Below the pieces are notes generated by a model. The model searched no databases and had not been told where the DNA came from. It saw only the letters and a program-made list of their open reading frames with translations. A DNA stretch of 64,000 nt from the NCBI GenBank assembly GCA_907164885.2, contig OU015498.1:88766142-88830141 (forward strand), written 5' to 3'. This document shows positions 12,506-24,045 of this stretch, piece by piece (positions within the stretch are counted from its first letter, which is position 1; each line of letters starts with the position of its first letter). The position numbers and the translations under genes were made by a program. This DNA comes from Dolomedes plantarius. Taxonomy: Eukaryota; Arthropoda; Arachnida; Araneae; Dolomedidae.

Positions 12506-12756
12506 TAAAAAAAAAAAGAAAAAAAATGTTTTAAGTTCTTTGAACGGATAATATTATACACATCATACATTAAAAGCATAAATCTAAAAAATTTGAAACT
12601 GTACTAAAATTGATTTTATTTCAGATAAAGCATGTGAATTACATTAAAAGGGTTTTTAAAAAAAAGTTCCCCCATATGAAACTTTATTGGAAACCATGAA
12701 GCTAAAGAAGGAGTAGTAGCCCCGTGTTAAAAAAGTGTCTCACATTTGGTGACGCG

Positions 12757-12988
12757 CGCACCCAACTACAATTGATAAAGGTCTATGATATCCCCCAAAA
12801 CTTTCAGTCCAGTAATCACAATAGTGAGATCGAAAAAACCACTGTTAGCGTCTTAAATGCAATTAACTCCCTCCCTAATAGAAAAGCCCCTGGTCAAGAC
12901 GGTATCACCAATAATGCCATTAAAAATCTTCCCCTTCATTATGCCAACTATTTAACTGATTTAATTAATAACATCTTTAAATTTAAAT
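12757..12988 (+). pseudogene. Jockey-type LINE reverse transcriptase fragment, part 1
   Basis: Codes for the start of an RT domain (LNAINSLPNRKAPGQDGITN, then AIKNLPLHYANY). It matches the minus-strand LINE copy at about 19270-19505 almost base for base. It is interrupted at 12988 by the Tigger element and resumes at 15275. There is no endonuclease or start, so it is a 5'-truncated copy. Confidence 0.88.
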
Positions 12989-12989
12989 A

Positions 12990-15272
12990 CAGTTGGTTCT
13001 CTGTTTAACGACGCTCTACTTAACGACGATCTCTATTTAAAGACGATATTTCCCGGTCCCGGTCCCTCCGACGTAAAAAAATTCTATTTTAAGACGATTT
13101 TGTTTCTATTTAACGACGATTTTTTCTTACATGATAAACTTTTTCTCCACCATTTTATCTACTGGAGGGTTACTTTCTGTGGGGGAGTTTGGTTTAAAAA
13201 ACAGACCCGGAATTTCCTTTATGTTTGTTGCAATCATAGATTTGTTGCAGTGGAAAAAACCGGGGGAGGGGGGGGGGATTACTGTTTCTCGGAAGATAGA
13301 ACATTCTTCCCTGGTGGATCGAATTTCTTAGTGCGGGTGTGGAATCACTGTATTGTGCCTACCATGTTGTCATGTGATTTACGAACTGTCCAAAAGCACC
13401 CCTCTCTCACTCCTTCTGGGACGCACGTGTTCATGTTTAGAGAATTCATGGTTGGGTGTAGGAGCTCATTCCAGTACGAATACGAGGTGAGCAGAGCAAA
13501 ATGGCATCAAAGCGAAAGCATCTTACGCTACACGAAAAAGGGAAAATTATTGAAAACTGGGAAGAAAGTGTTGGAATAACAAAAGTCCAATTCGCAAGAC
13601 AATTTCAGCTACCCGAGTCTACTCTCAAAGGCATTTTAGCAAGCAAAGAGAAAATTCTTGAAGCAGCACAAAAATTTGGATTGGGATCCAAATCCAAACG
13701 GCAGAAAATTCAATGTGGCCGATCAGAAGAGTTTGAGAAGGCAATCCTGCAATGGTTTCATCAATCAAGAGCATCTAACATTCCAATTTCCGGAGTGATA
13801 TTTAAAGAAAATGCTATTATTCTGGCAGAAAAGTTTGGAATGCAAAATTTTCAGGCTTCGGCTGGTTGGCTAACAAAGTTCAAAGAAAGATACGGGCTTA
13901 TATTTAAAAGCATATCTGGCGAAAGTGGCTCCGTAGATGAAAAAATAGTGGATGAATGGAAAATAGTGCTGAAGGGGAAATTAGATGGATATGATGAGAA
14001 GAACATATTCAATGCAGATGAGACGGGCCTATTCTACAATATGGTGCCTAATAAAACCTTAGCGTATATGGGCGAAAAGTGTTTTGGTGGAAAACACAGT
14101 AAGGAATGATTGACTGTTTTACTGTGCACTAATTCGGATGGATCTGAGAAATTTCCACCACTATTTATAGGCAAATCAAAGCAACCAAGGTGTTTTAAGA
14201 ATATCACCAGGAAACCTTGTGAGTACCGCAATAACAATAAAGCGTGGATGACATCACAAATTTTTATTGACTGGATTAGAAAATTTGATGCAAAAATGCA
14301 TCGAGAAAAGTGAAAAGTTTTACTTTTAATCGACCGATGCACTGCACATACTCCAAATATCCCTGGACTTACAAATTTGACTATCCATTTCTTACCAGCT
14401 AATTGCACTAGCAAGTTGTAGGCATTAGACCTGGGTATCATTCGCAGTGTGAAAGCATACTACAGAAAGTCTTTAATTAGGAAATTAATAAACAATTCGG
14501 CTGACAGTATAAAAATTAGAAAATTTACAATCTTGGAAGCAATGCACATGATAACATCAGCATGGAAAGAAGTTTCTTCATCCACAATAAAAAACTGCTT
14601 TCGCGTTGCTGGAATTCACAAATAACTTGTAGTGGAACTACAAAGTACGGATGTAGAAATCAACGAAGATGACATTACCCCTGAAGAATGGAGAAGTCTT
14701 GTTGAAGATGAGGATGTTTCAATTCAAGATTTCTACAATTGTGATAAATATGTTTTAACAACAGATTTCAGAAATGTAGAACAAATTTATGAGGATATTG
14801 TAAACGAAAACACAGTGTCAGGCGATGAAGGTGAAGTTGAAGAAACGGAAAACGAGACACTGCCACAGTATTACACAGATGCAATTTCTGCTCTAGATGT
14901 TCTCCGATGCTATATTACATCGAAAATGGAAGGTGACTCATTTAACATTTTAGAAAATCTGGAAAAGAGAATAACGAAAACAAGGCGAATGAAGCAATCA
15001 ACACTTTTTGAATTTTTTAAAACGTAATTTATTGTATTGTTTGTACTCTTTTTTTCAATGAAATTTAAAATAACTTTTTGTGAATAAAATAATGATGATA
15101 ATAAAAATAACATTTTTAAACACGCCAATATATTAAGAAATATATTGACAGTCCTAAACCTGTAAAGTGTGTAGGGAAATGTTATTTTTTCACAAATTCT
15201 GTTTAAGGACGATCTCTACTTAAGGACGATTTTTCACTATCCCTTGAAAGTCGTTAAACAGAGAACCAACTG
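12990..15272 (+). mobile_element. Tigger/pogo-type DNA transposon (complete, inactive)
   Basis: A 2,283-bp element with inverted ends CAGTTGGTTCTCTGTTTAAC and the matching right end, flanked by TA (12988-12989 and 15273-15274). The empty site is visible: the LINE copy at 18-19.6 kb reads straight through (AAATACTACCCGC), proving a TA duplication. Subterminal CTTAACGACGATCTCT-type motifs recur at both ends. The transposase frame is at 13501-15027. Confidence 0.95.
13501..15027 (+). pseudogene. Tigger transposase with in-frame stops
   Basis: A single frame of 508 codons from MASKRKHLTLHEKGKI. Order: psq/CENP-B-type HTH (residues about 7-55), CENPB HTH (about 65-130), then the DDE_1 core. Catalytic Asp candidates are in NADETG (residue 173), LLIDRCTAH (278) and ALDLG (310); the last two are 31 residues apart, as expected for pogo/Tigger. 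The frame is broken only by stops at 14107 (TGA), 14311 (TGA), 14419 (TAG) and 14623 (TAA), with no frameshift. Two of the stops are plausible CpG or C-to-T decay products. An acidic C-terminal tail follows. Confidence 0.92.
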
Positions 15273-15274
15273 TA

Positions 15275-15555
15275 CTACCCGCATCCCTGGAAATCGGCCA
15301 TTATTTTCCCAATTCATAAGCCTGGTGAGGATCCTTCCCTTCTGAAAAACTACAGGCCCATTAGTCTCTTATCTTCTCTTTCTAAAGTGGTTGAACACAT
15401 TTTTTGTAGCCGTATTCATAATTTTATCGATAGCAATAATATTCTCTCTAATGTCCAATTTGGTTTCAGACCTAAACATTCTACCACACATCAGCTGCTT
15501 CGTGTTACTGAGTACATCCATGATGGACTATAGAACAGAATGCAGACTGGTGCTT
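15275..15555 (+). pseudogene. Jockey-type LINE reverse transcriptase fragment, part 2
   Basis: Continues the LINE after the Tigger insertion (CTACCCGCATCCCTGG...). It runs through the RT fingers region to a stop in DGL* and loses similarity to the other copy at about 15555. The catalytic YADD segment is absent. It is non-functional. Confidence 0.85.
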
Positions 15556-16737
15556 TATTATAAAATAAAAATTAAATGCTTGATATACAATTTACTATAG
15601 ATAAATTTAAACAAAAAATTATGCATGACAGGTTTTACAGATATTGACAATATTATTCATTGATATTGGCAGGGGAATTGCTTTACAAATTGAATAGAAA
15701 TACAGTTAGATTTAATATCATAGTTAATTTTAATGGTATAATAAAAGATATTATTCAGTTAAATTATTAAATGAGTAGAATAATTCAATTCAAAAGTAAT
15801 ATAAAATAAAAGCTTAAATTTAATAATAAATAATGAGATTTATAATTTTGATTGTTTTCTTTATTTTTTTAACATAAGCGCAGAGTTGAGAATTTGTATT
15901 TTCTTGTTTGCATATAAAATGCATGCGCGTAATGAGAAAAAAGTTAACATTTTGAGTAAAATTAAACTTATGGTACTCATTGCAACCTATTGCTGGCATA
16001 TGAGGACCAGTAACAGGTTGCAATGAGCAACAAAAAATATATGTTTCTATATCTATATAAATTTCTTTTATCACTTGAAAAATTAGTTTTTTATTTAGTT
16101 TATTAAAATTTTTACTGTTTTGATTATTGCAATTTCTAGAATATTAATGGCTTTTAAAAACAAATCTGAGGGGTATCGTAAGGAACCTTTACCTTAAAAA
16201 AAAAATCATTAAATTAATTTTTTGATTTTACATTTGTTTACATATAATAAAGCTTTGTGAACACCTTTTTTTCTGATGGGATGCAGGGATGACTGAAAAA
16301 TAAAACACGCTTCTTTCAGGCAAAATTTTAGCTGTTTTAACTTTGTGTTCGCTTAAAACACTGCAGCTGTATTATTCTCTCACTATTATACATCTTATAT
16401 TAAAACAGAACAATAATGAAACAGGATCCTTTTGGTTAATCTATCCATGTTGACTTTCTGTGATATACCACGTAACCAAACAACAAAATACTAAGCTTCA
16501 ACCGCTACATTATACAGACTTTTATGTTTAATTTTTTTAAATTAAATTTTATATTTAATATCAACCTTAGATGTGTAATGACCGCCTATCAGGAGCACAG
16601 GCGAACTGGCGTTTCTAAACCTCAAGGCCAATATTCTAACGACTCAACTACCTCGTCAGTGTCAGGAAGTGTTATTTACATAGACTTTTCCTCGTCCTAA
16701 CTTTTTTAGTCCAATGACAGGAAAGTAAGGGGGCCGT
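15556..16737. other. Intergenic, no gene; one hairpin
   Basis: AT-rich DNA with short random reading frames. The only structured item is the inverted repeat at 15976-16027. Confidence 0.5.
15976..16027. repeat. Short inverted repeat (hairpin)
   Basis: Arms of 21 bp (CTCATTGCAACCTATTGCTGG at 15976-15996 and its complement at 16007-16027, 19 of 21 positions pairing) around a 10-bp loop. It could be a decayed MITE or a transcript hairpin. No target duplication was found. Confidence 0.6.
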
Positions 16738-16884
16738 CTAAAACCCTTTAGGAGCTTTTTGTTTCAATTTTTGTCTTTCCTTAGGAGCAGTAAACAAACT
16801 AGGATTTCTCTGTCCAGTTTCTTTGTTCCGTTTTGAGACTGATGGATAGCCCCTAGTACAACCAGGTGCAAAACATGCTGGCAT
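16738..16884 (-). pseudogene. THAP-domain N-terminal fragment
   Basis: The minus-strand frame from Met 16884 reads MPACFAPGCTRGYPSVSKRN and then KETGQRNPSLFTAPKERQKL. This fits the start of a THAP zinc finger (MPxxCxxxGC, then a basic loop and a Phe-x-x-P-like step). The second half of the domain (DWxP tryptophan, second C..H pair, AVPTIF) is missing. The frame ends at a stop after KGF with no splice donor evident. Probably the remains of a THAP gene or of a THAP-bearing DNA transposon. Confidence 0.65.
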
Positions 16885-17560
16885 ATCTGTGCACAGAATA
16901 AATTTAAAAAATTGTTTAAACAATTTCCAAAAACACGCGTCCATACAATGAAAATACACCTTGCGCACATTAATACTCAAAACAGAATGTAAAAAATGAA
17001 CATTTGTTTGATGCTTGTTGAACATTACTGATGCTTGTACCTCCGTAACACCTGCCATGTTGCACAATGTGCAGCGAGAAATCCATTTGGGCGTGCGTTG
17101 GTTAACCATTCTTATTCATACTTTAGTTCTCTCAGTTATTTTCATAGTTTAATCGTTTCCTAGCCATTAACGTACTTTTCCAAGGTCTTATCCAATGCAA
17201 ACTTAACTCTCCTGGCCGTTCTAGGGTAGTTTAAGCTTCCTCTCCCCGCCCATAGATAGCGCCAGGGAGAAATACACACATGGACTTGAACAAAAAGTTT
17301 TCGTGAGGTTCCAAATAGGACTAAGAAAACCCTTTACTCTCGGTATGGATATGGGAAGCACTGAAGCTTTTCACGCATGGTCCAAGAAGAAATGAATCAA
17401 GTTTAAAAAGAAAAAAGTTACAAAATAAATTAAAGAAGTTACAAAAATAAAAATAAAAATGTTGGAATTTAGTAAGTTAAAGTTAACACAAAATTATATC
17501 AGCAAAACATGTCCAAAAAAAAAGTCCCAATATAAGATAAAATAAGAAGCAAAATATAAA
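16885..17560. other. Intergenic, nothing recognised
   Basis: No coding sequence or repeat ends recognised. Upstream frame extension of the THAP fragment (17109-16885) has no similarity that I can see. Confidence 0.4.
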
Positions 17561-18020
17561 GATTAAACTCTCAAAAGTCGAAGACGAGCCACAGAGGACC
17601 ACGAGCAGCAAAGATAATTAAACGCTGGGATCAAACCCAAGATGGGAAAGAACTATCAAGCAACCCGTGCTTGAAAACAGTCCGAAAAAGAAAGCAAGAT
17701 GATAAATTTATATTACAGAGGTTAAAAAAGATCAAGCTTAACTACTGGTCGAGAGCAAAATGTGTCACGCAACCTGATTGGTTGACGAAACAGGATCCCG
17801 GAGCTTAGAAGAAGATATTATCAGGGAGGACGGCTCACAATTTGACCATGAGGATTCGCAGGGGCATAATACACCAACGAGACGACACACTACCTTTTTT
17901 AAAAAAGCGTAAGAGGATGTGACTGCATATAATTAGGAAAAATGGGGGGGGGGATTAAGCGGTCTTGGAAGAATTTAAGGAAAACGGAATGACATAAAGA
18001 AAGAAAAAAGAAATTTTAAA
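17560..18020 (-). other. Possible LINE 3' UTR
   Basis: The region immediately downstream of the LINE frame on the minus strand. It is less AT-rich than its surroundings and non-coding. A natural reading is the LINE 3' UTR, but no poly(A) end or target duplication was identified. Confidence 0.35.
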
Positions 18021-19590
18021 TTATGGGAAAGAAGAGTTGGGAGTAATCCCAGTGTCAAGCACTAGAGTCGCTCTAGGTCTGCGATTAAATTCTCTATTGT
18101 CATAATCAGGAAGATTGCCAATTTCTTCATTAGGGGTTGAGTAAAGACTACTATAAAATTTAGTGGCGAGATTAATTATAGTCAGGCGAATGGGTTCAAT
18201 ACTTAGATCTTTGTGGAGGGAGTAGTTAGTTTTATATCTATTGGCTTTAGTGATTAGACGTAAGGTTTCATTTTGTGTGCATTGCAATTTCTGGACATGA
18301 CTGTTAGCCGCTGACCCCCATACAGGTACTGCGTAAAGAAGTATAGGTCGAAGTACTGTTTTGTAAAGCAGAAGTTTATTTTCTATACTCATCTCCTTCT
18401 GGAACAGGAGTTGGGAGATATCTTTTTTAGCTTTAAACAATTTGCAGATATTATTATTAATATTTTTCTTCCAAGTAAGCTTACTATCCATGAAGATACC
18501 CAAATATTTCACTTCCCTTTCAAAGTGGATGAGCTGACCATAAACGTTAACTGGGGGGTGGGGGAATCCTATTGTATGAAAAGAAGATAGCTTTTGTTTT
18601 ACTGGGATTTAATTTAACACGCCATTTATCAAACCAGCGCTCAAGAATGTTAATATGACGTTGGAGGTAAGTATGCATATGTCTGACATTATGGTTTTTA
18701 ACGAGAATGGCTGTGTCATCAGCATAGAGGGCAAGCGAAGTGTTCGGGGTGGTGGGGATATCATTTATAAATAAGTTAAATAAGACCGGTCCGAGTTTCG
18801 AACCCTGAGGAACTCCCGCATTAACAGGGCGTAGGTCTGAAGTGGTACCAGAATAGCTTACAGCAAAAGTTCTGTCCGAAAGATAGGATTGTATAAGTTT
18901 AATTAGGGCAGCTGGCATTTTAAATTTAATGAGTTTATAGATAAGGCCACTGTGCCAGACATTATCAAAAGCTTTAAGAATATCAAAGAAGACAGCACCA
19001 GTCTGCATTCTGTTCTGTAGTCCATCATGGATGTACTCAGTAACACGAAGCAGCTGATGTATGGTAGAATGTTTAGGTCTGAAACCAAATTGGGCATTAG
19101 AGAGAATATTATTGCTATCGATAAAATTATGAATACGGTTACAAAAAATGTGTTCAACCACTTTAGAAAGAGAAGATAAGAGACTAATGGGCCTGTAGTC
19201 TTTCGGAATGGAAGGATCCTCACCAGGCTTATGAATTGGGAAAATAATGGCCGATTTCCAGGGATGCGGGTAGTATTTAAATTTAAAGATGTTATTAATT
19301 AAATCAGTTAAATAGTTGGCATAATGAAAGGGGAGATTTTTAATGGCATTATTGGTGATACCGTCTTGACCAGGGGCTTTTCTATTAGGGAGGGAGTTAA
19401 TTGCATTTAAGATTTCTCTAACAGTGGTTTTTTCGATCTCACTATTGTGATTACTGGACTGAAAGTTCTGGAGGATATCATAGACTTTATCAATTGTAGT
19501 TGGGCAAAAAACACTAGAGTGGGTATTGAACCAGGGAGAAATTTCCCCTGCCCATGTTAGAGTTCCTTCCATGAAGCTACAGAGCTTCAT
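18021..19590 (-). pseudogene. Jockey-type LINE ORF2 (RT domain), 5'-truncated and frameshifted
   Basis: Two minus-strand frames, 19590-18547 (347 aa) and 18512-18021 (163 aa), form one LINE RT. Visible motifs are KAPGQDGITN, DYRPISLLSSLSKVVE, AQFGFRPKHSTIHQL, FDILKAFDNVWH, NAGVPQGSKLGPVLFNLFIN and the catalytic LALYADDTAIL. The second part has KYLGIFMDSKLTWKKN and YAVPVWGSAA, as in Jockey-like ORF2. The break lies in a C-rich run near 18550-18565 (PPPPS*), so a single homopolymer indel joins the frames. The endonuclease is absent. The family is non-LTR; the Jockey clade is my call from motif style. Confidence 0.92.
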
Positions 19591-20958
19591 GGAACGAGCT
19601 TCATGGTTCGTTCTAATCGAACTTCTGTCCTCGCCGAGTCATCGTCAAGGTGTCACACACTTACGTTAAGTGCTCCCTTCTTAGTTTCCTATACATTGGA
19701 GGTAACGGATTTTTACACGCCGGTGTCTAAGCCAGGACGGGTACCGATCCAGGTTTTCAACCGAGCGCTTTCTTTCAAATTATGTGGCCTATTGGCAAAT
19801 CTTAATTCGCAAACTCACTACATGTTTTAATTTATCCATATCCGTTCGGAGCTTAAAGTACGCGCGTACTAGATACTCTGTAAACTAAAACTACCTTGAC
19901 CTTGAGAAATCCAATCCAGAGTGCAAATGTGTATAGTGGCTAATGGAGAGCATTTTCAGCAACATAAATAAATGATCCTGAAGATAGGGGAGTGTCCCAG
20001 TTTCTTTCTTCCACTCTTTATGACATGACAATTTTCGTGACCAAACAAATCTTCATTTTCTACATTCTGTTTTAAGTATTAATGTGCGCAAGGTGTCTTT
20101 TCTTACTAAATCGATGATGCTAATCAACTTTGTGATAGACTTTTTTCTCGTATCTCGTACCGTTTTTGAGATAAACATGCTAATTCCAAAATTTGCCAAT
20201 AGATAGCGTTGTAAGTTATATCAAGTAACGCATAGCCTTTTTACTATACCTAGACACCAACTTTATGGCCTAAGCTGTCACAGTTTAGAAGTTAAGGGGG
20301 TGTAATGGATATAGGTGGGAATGCTGTATATTGTAGACAATTGCACTGATGGCTTACTGATATTTCAGATAAACGTTAGTTATAAAATACTAAGTAAAAA
20401 TGGTATTCGCAATCTTTTTTTTAAAATTTTTTTAATTTTTTTTAATTTCTGACATACAGAATAAAAATGACTATTTGAGCCAGTTTAAAAACATTTGACT
20501 AAAAATCCTTTTATGAAAAACATAGGACATATTAACTATAAGCTATGGTGATGTTTGTAAACAATGCATTATTTGGGAGACGGCTGCGCAGTGACACCCG
20601 TGATGTCACATGCCCTAAATCCACAGAATATTGAATTTATAGTTACTTCAAAATTTGGCGAATTTGATTGTTTCCAACCAATAGGAAAGGTTCAGAGGAT
20701 ATCAAGAAAAAAATCTGTCAAATGTTTGTGTTATACTCATTGACGAACATTTTTAAAATTTATTTTTATTTTTTTTATTTTTATTTTTTTTAAATTTTAC
20801 TCTTGTGATCATGTACTGGCATCAGAATAAAATATCTTTTTTCATTTACCCTGTTTTGGAGTCAAAAATTAACACGCTTATAATTTTTACACTAAAGTTT
20901 AGTGTAATGTTAGTAAATTTTTATGCTTCAGTGTATTTGATTTCAAAAATTTAAAAGT
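19591..20958. other. Intergenic between LINE and IFT52
   Basis: No coding sequence recognised. AT-rich, with T/A-rich runs at 20416-20450 and 20760-20805. It must include any promoter of the IFT52 frame; no core element stands out. Confidence 0.4.
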
Positions 20959-22206
20959 ATGTTAAGTGGCGAAAAACAGAGAAGAAAGTTGACTATTGTG
21001 ACATTCGATAGTTCAAAGATGAATTCTTTTGATTCTGGTAATTGTAAAGCATGCTTCAGAAAGTTAGTCTCAAGTGGTTTCACAGTTGCAATCAATAAAG
21101 GAAGAATTAAATCCGAATTCCTGTTTAAGTCAAGAATGTTTGTTCTTATGGGTCCAAGAGAAAATTTAGAAGTAGGTGAAATTCTTCTTCTGAATAAATA
21201 CATAGAAAGAGGGGGGAAATTATTGATTACAGATTACTGTGGAAAATCATCGAACATTAATTTGTTATTAGAACCCTACGGAATTCAGTTCCGAAATGAT
21301 TCAGTCTTTCGAACTCATCGCTATAGAAGTTATTTTCATCCTTGCGAATCTTTCATTTCTGATGGGATTGTGAATGAGTCCATTTATTCAATGGATAAGA
21401 GAGTTCATAAAAATTCTCATTATTCAGAATACAAAAGTTTTCCCATAGTCTACCCGTATGGATGCACACTAAACGTCAAAAGTCCGTCAGTTGTCCTGAT
21501 GTCAACTGGGAGTGTTTGTTTTCCATTTAACCGGCCAATATGTGCATTTTACAAAGATATATCCGGTGAAGGCAGAGTCGTAGCGGTCGGATCTACAAGC
21601 ATATTCTTAGACAATTACATCTCAAAGGAACATAACTTTCGCTTATTTCAAGTCTTGCTGAATATTTTGATGAATGAAATTGTTCATTTAAGTCTTGCAG
21701 ATGTGCAGTCTCCTGATGTATCTGATTATAACATGATACCTAGCATAGCTGGACTGTCCGACTGCCCAATCTCTTACCTCCAAGAAACAGATGAAGTTCC
21801 ATCCGATATGAATTTATTTAAAGGCAAACTCTTCCAGTTTGACAATCGTCATTTAGTTAAAGTTCTTGAAGCTTTTAAGGAACTCGGTATGGAACATAAA
21901 AAATTAAGAATTATCAAACCCAAGTTTGAATCACCCTTACCTGCTATTATTCCTGCTTCAATGCCTCCTAGATTTCGAGATTTAGTTCATCCGGCCTTGG
22001 AATTGATGGATCTGGATGAGTTTTTCTTGTCTGGATCATCTAGGTTGGACAGACTTACATTCAAATGTAATGATGAAGATCTTGAATATTACATAGCCGA
22101 ATGCGCAGAAGCACTCGACATTCCCCCAAGAGGAAACGCTAAAGGTATTTTGCATTATATATGCAATGAATTATGTCTTCTCAAAAGAAACAGGATACTA
22201 TATTAA
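20959..22206 (+). CDS. IFT52: IFT52-like intraflagellar transport protein (intronless)
   Basis: A complete 415-codon frame without introns. IFT52 is a core IFT-B subunit that links IFT88/IFT70/IFT46 and is needed to build cilia and flagella (in arthropods, sensory cilia and sperm). Residues about 60-250 match the GIFT domain: GPRENLEVGEILLLNKYIER, INLLLEPYGIQFRNDSVF, YFHPCESFISDGIVN and the diagnostic LMSTGSVCFPFNRPICAFY. The C-terminal block LELMDLDEFFLSGSSRLDRL, then CNDEDLEYYIAECAEALDI, matches the IFT52 C-terminal domain. The protein stops about 20 residues earlier than vertebrate IFT52 (437 aa), losing only the weak tail. No stop or frameshift is present. Single-exon structure suggests a retrocopy or natural intron loss; no poly(A) tail or flanking duplication was found. 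AATAAA near 22514 could be its polyadenylation signal. Confidence 0.93.
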   Translation: MLSGEKQRRKLTIVTFDSSKMNSFDSGNCKACFRKLVSSGFTVAINKGRIKSEFLFKSRMFVLMGPRENLEVGEILLLNKYIERGGKLLITDYCGKSSNINLLLEPYGIQFRNDSVFRTHRYRSYFHPCESFISDGIVNESIYSMDKRVHKNSHYSEYKSFPIVYPYGCTLNVKSPSVVLMSTGSVCFPFNRPICAFYKDISGEGRVVAVGSTSIFLDNYISKEHNFRLFQVLLNILMNEIVHLSLADVQSPDVSDYNMIPSIAGLSDCPISYLQETDEVPSDMNLFKGKLFQFDNRHLVKVLEAFKELGMEHKKLRIIKPKFESPLPAIIPASMPPRFRDLVHPALELMDLDEFFLSGSSRLDRLTFKCNDEDLEYYIAECAEALDIPPRGNAKGILHYICNELCLLKRNRILY

Positions 22207-22740
22207 TTATTTTTAACCAAAAAAGAAATAATATGATATATCGTTAAGTTTGAGTTTCAATATTCTAAGATATATTTTAATGTTATAGAAAACAGTAGTA
22301 TGTCAAAATGCTTTTTTTTTTTTTAAAGTTGCAGTAAAGCATAGAGGATGCCTCTTTATGTTAACAAGCTTCTCGTTCAAACTTACCAGGCTGTTCTCTA
22401 AAATACATGAAAAGCCATCGGATCATGTGTTTGCAAGTCTTGGGGTTATTTCTCTTTAATTTGATAACAGAAAAATGTTTCTGTTAACTGCATTAAAAAT
22501 TTATCATAGTAAATAAAAGGCATTGTAAGTTTTGTATTGCTTTTTTATAACATTGATACTTTAAAAGGAGTAATTCGCCATATATATCGAAAGTATTGAT
22601 ATTGGTTTCGGTGATGTAAACTTGACATCACCGAATATAGTTCAATGAATAAACAAAAATCTATGATTTGGTCCAGAAAAGTGTCATACAGTGTAAATGG
22701 TGACAAAAACAGAGTTCAAAACAAATGCGATTCAAATTAT
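22207..22740. other. Downstream of IFT52; hairpin at 22608-22635
   Basis: Non-coding. Contains a short hairpin (CGGTGATGT / ACATCACCG) near 22608-22635 and a T12-type run at 22313. May include the IFT52 3' UTR. Confidence 0.45.
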
Positions 22741-22975
22741 TCCATTTTTAACGTAGAAGTACGTTCCTCGATAATGGTCCTTCGAAGAGAAAAAAATTGT
22801 CCTGCTTCGCGAGTTATAATTTTGGCAGCGAGCCAAACCCAGTAGCAGTAAACAGTTAAACAGAAAAGTACCAAAATGCGTAAAAAAAAAAGAGGTAAGA
22901 AAGCGATAAGTAATCCTACGTTAATAACCCGCGGTAGTTTCGTTAAAGGAGACTACTTGAAATTTTTTTCGTTTT
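22741..22975 (-). mobile_element. Helitron fragment (3' part)
   Basis: Shares successive blocks with the Helitron at 31557-33050 (compare 31660-31975): ACGTTCCTC, AGTTATAATTTTGGCAGCG, AAACAGTTAAACAGAAAAGT and AGTAATCCTACGTTAATAAC. It contains the region just 3' of the helicase end only. No coding part remains. Confidence 0.7.
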
Positions 22976-24045
22976 AAATTACTAGGGTCTTTGCCCCTAG
23001 GCTCGCTACGCTCGCTCCTCTGTTAGGGCTAACAGCGAGATACATAGGGGTGATTCTCGGGCAATGCAACAACTTCCATCCATTTACCGTTGTCACCCTT
23101 ATGCGAAGGGGAATCACTGTTGAATTATCAGCTTTAAAATTCAATTAAAAATCGAAATTTTAAGATAGAGACTTGAAATGAGGTTCATATGAATAAGAAA
23201 GCTTTCATCTTCCAGATGATGTAAATATTTTCTTTGTAAGATAAAAACTCGAGGAGAATCGATATTACATAAACATATGGGACGATATTTCTTGAAAAAC
23301 TGTGTTTAATTTTTTGATGAAAATATTAGTATGTTTTAAAATATTTTTAAACAAATGAGGTCTAGATTGAAAGAGAAATGTCTGTAGTCTTAGATTGTAA
23401 AAAGATCAAAATTTTACGATCATTTTTTGGTGAGTTGTCGTAATCTGAAGATGAAAAAGTCAATATTTTCCCACAAAACATAAAATAAAAAAACACTTAT
23501 TCCATATAAAGTCCGACGAAGATGAGACATGTCTTACTTTGTTCCCCACATTTTTCTGCATCTATTGGTATCGGTCTCGACCCCATACCCGCAGCGGTTT
23601 CGGAGGAGATAGCGTGACAAACTTTTGACAGCGGCGGCAGCGGGAGTTACTTTTTTTTAGAATAGAGAGATATGCTTTTAATATTCACTACCACTACCGA
23701 CTGCAATGCCACTCTGAATGCGCAGTCAGCAAATTTGCGTAGTTCATCGAAAACTATTGTTGACATTTAATCTCGACATTTGATATGAAGAACTGAGTTT
23801 GCAATTAACTTCAAATGAAAGCTTCCTCTCTCTTGCAGATCCTTACGATGAAGGTATTTATCTTTCTTTGGTAGACCAGTAAGAGAAGAAAGCTTTCAAA
23901 GTCAAGCGAAATTCGTCATATTTAGGTCATTTTAGTTATGACCTTGTCACTAACTTCTCATTCGATACAAACTACCTTATGAGTCGGAGCTCGGGTGTTA
24001 TTTTAAATAAAATGCAAAAACTCTAAACACCTTGTCATGTCTAAC
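22976..24045. other. Intergenic; possible Helitron-like terminus
   Basis: At 22983 CTAGGGTCTTTGCCCC precedes the hairpin-like CTCGCTACGCTCGC. On the minus strand this reads like a Helitron 3' end (hairpin then CTAG). No matching 5' end was found. The rest is unrecognised. Confidence 0.35.

Noticed and set aside
13100..13579. 159-codon frame at the start of the Tigger element
   Set aside because: It overlaps the true transposase start in another frame and lies in the element's 5' UTR; no domain recognised.
19603..19830. 75-codon frame near the LINE 5' side
   Set aside because: No similarity to LINE ORF1 or endonuclease and opposite to the LINE strand; probably random.
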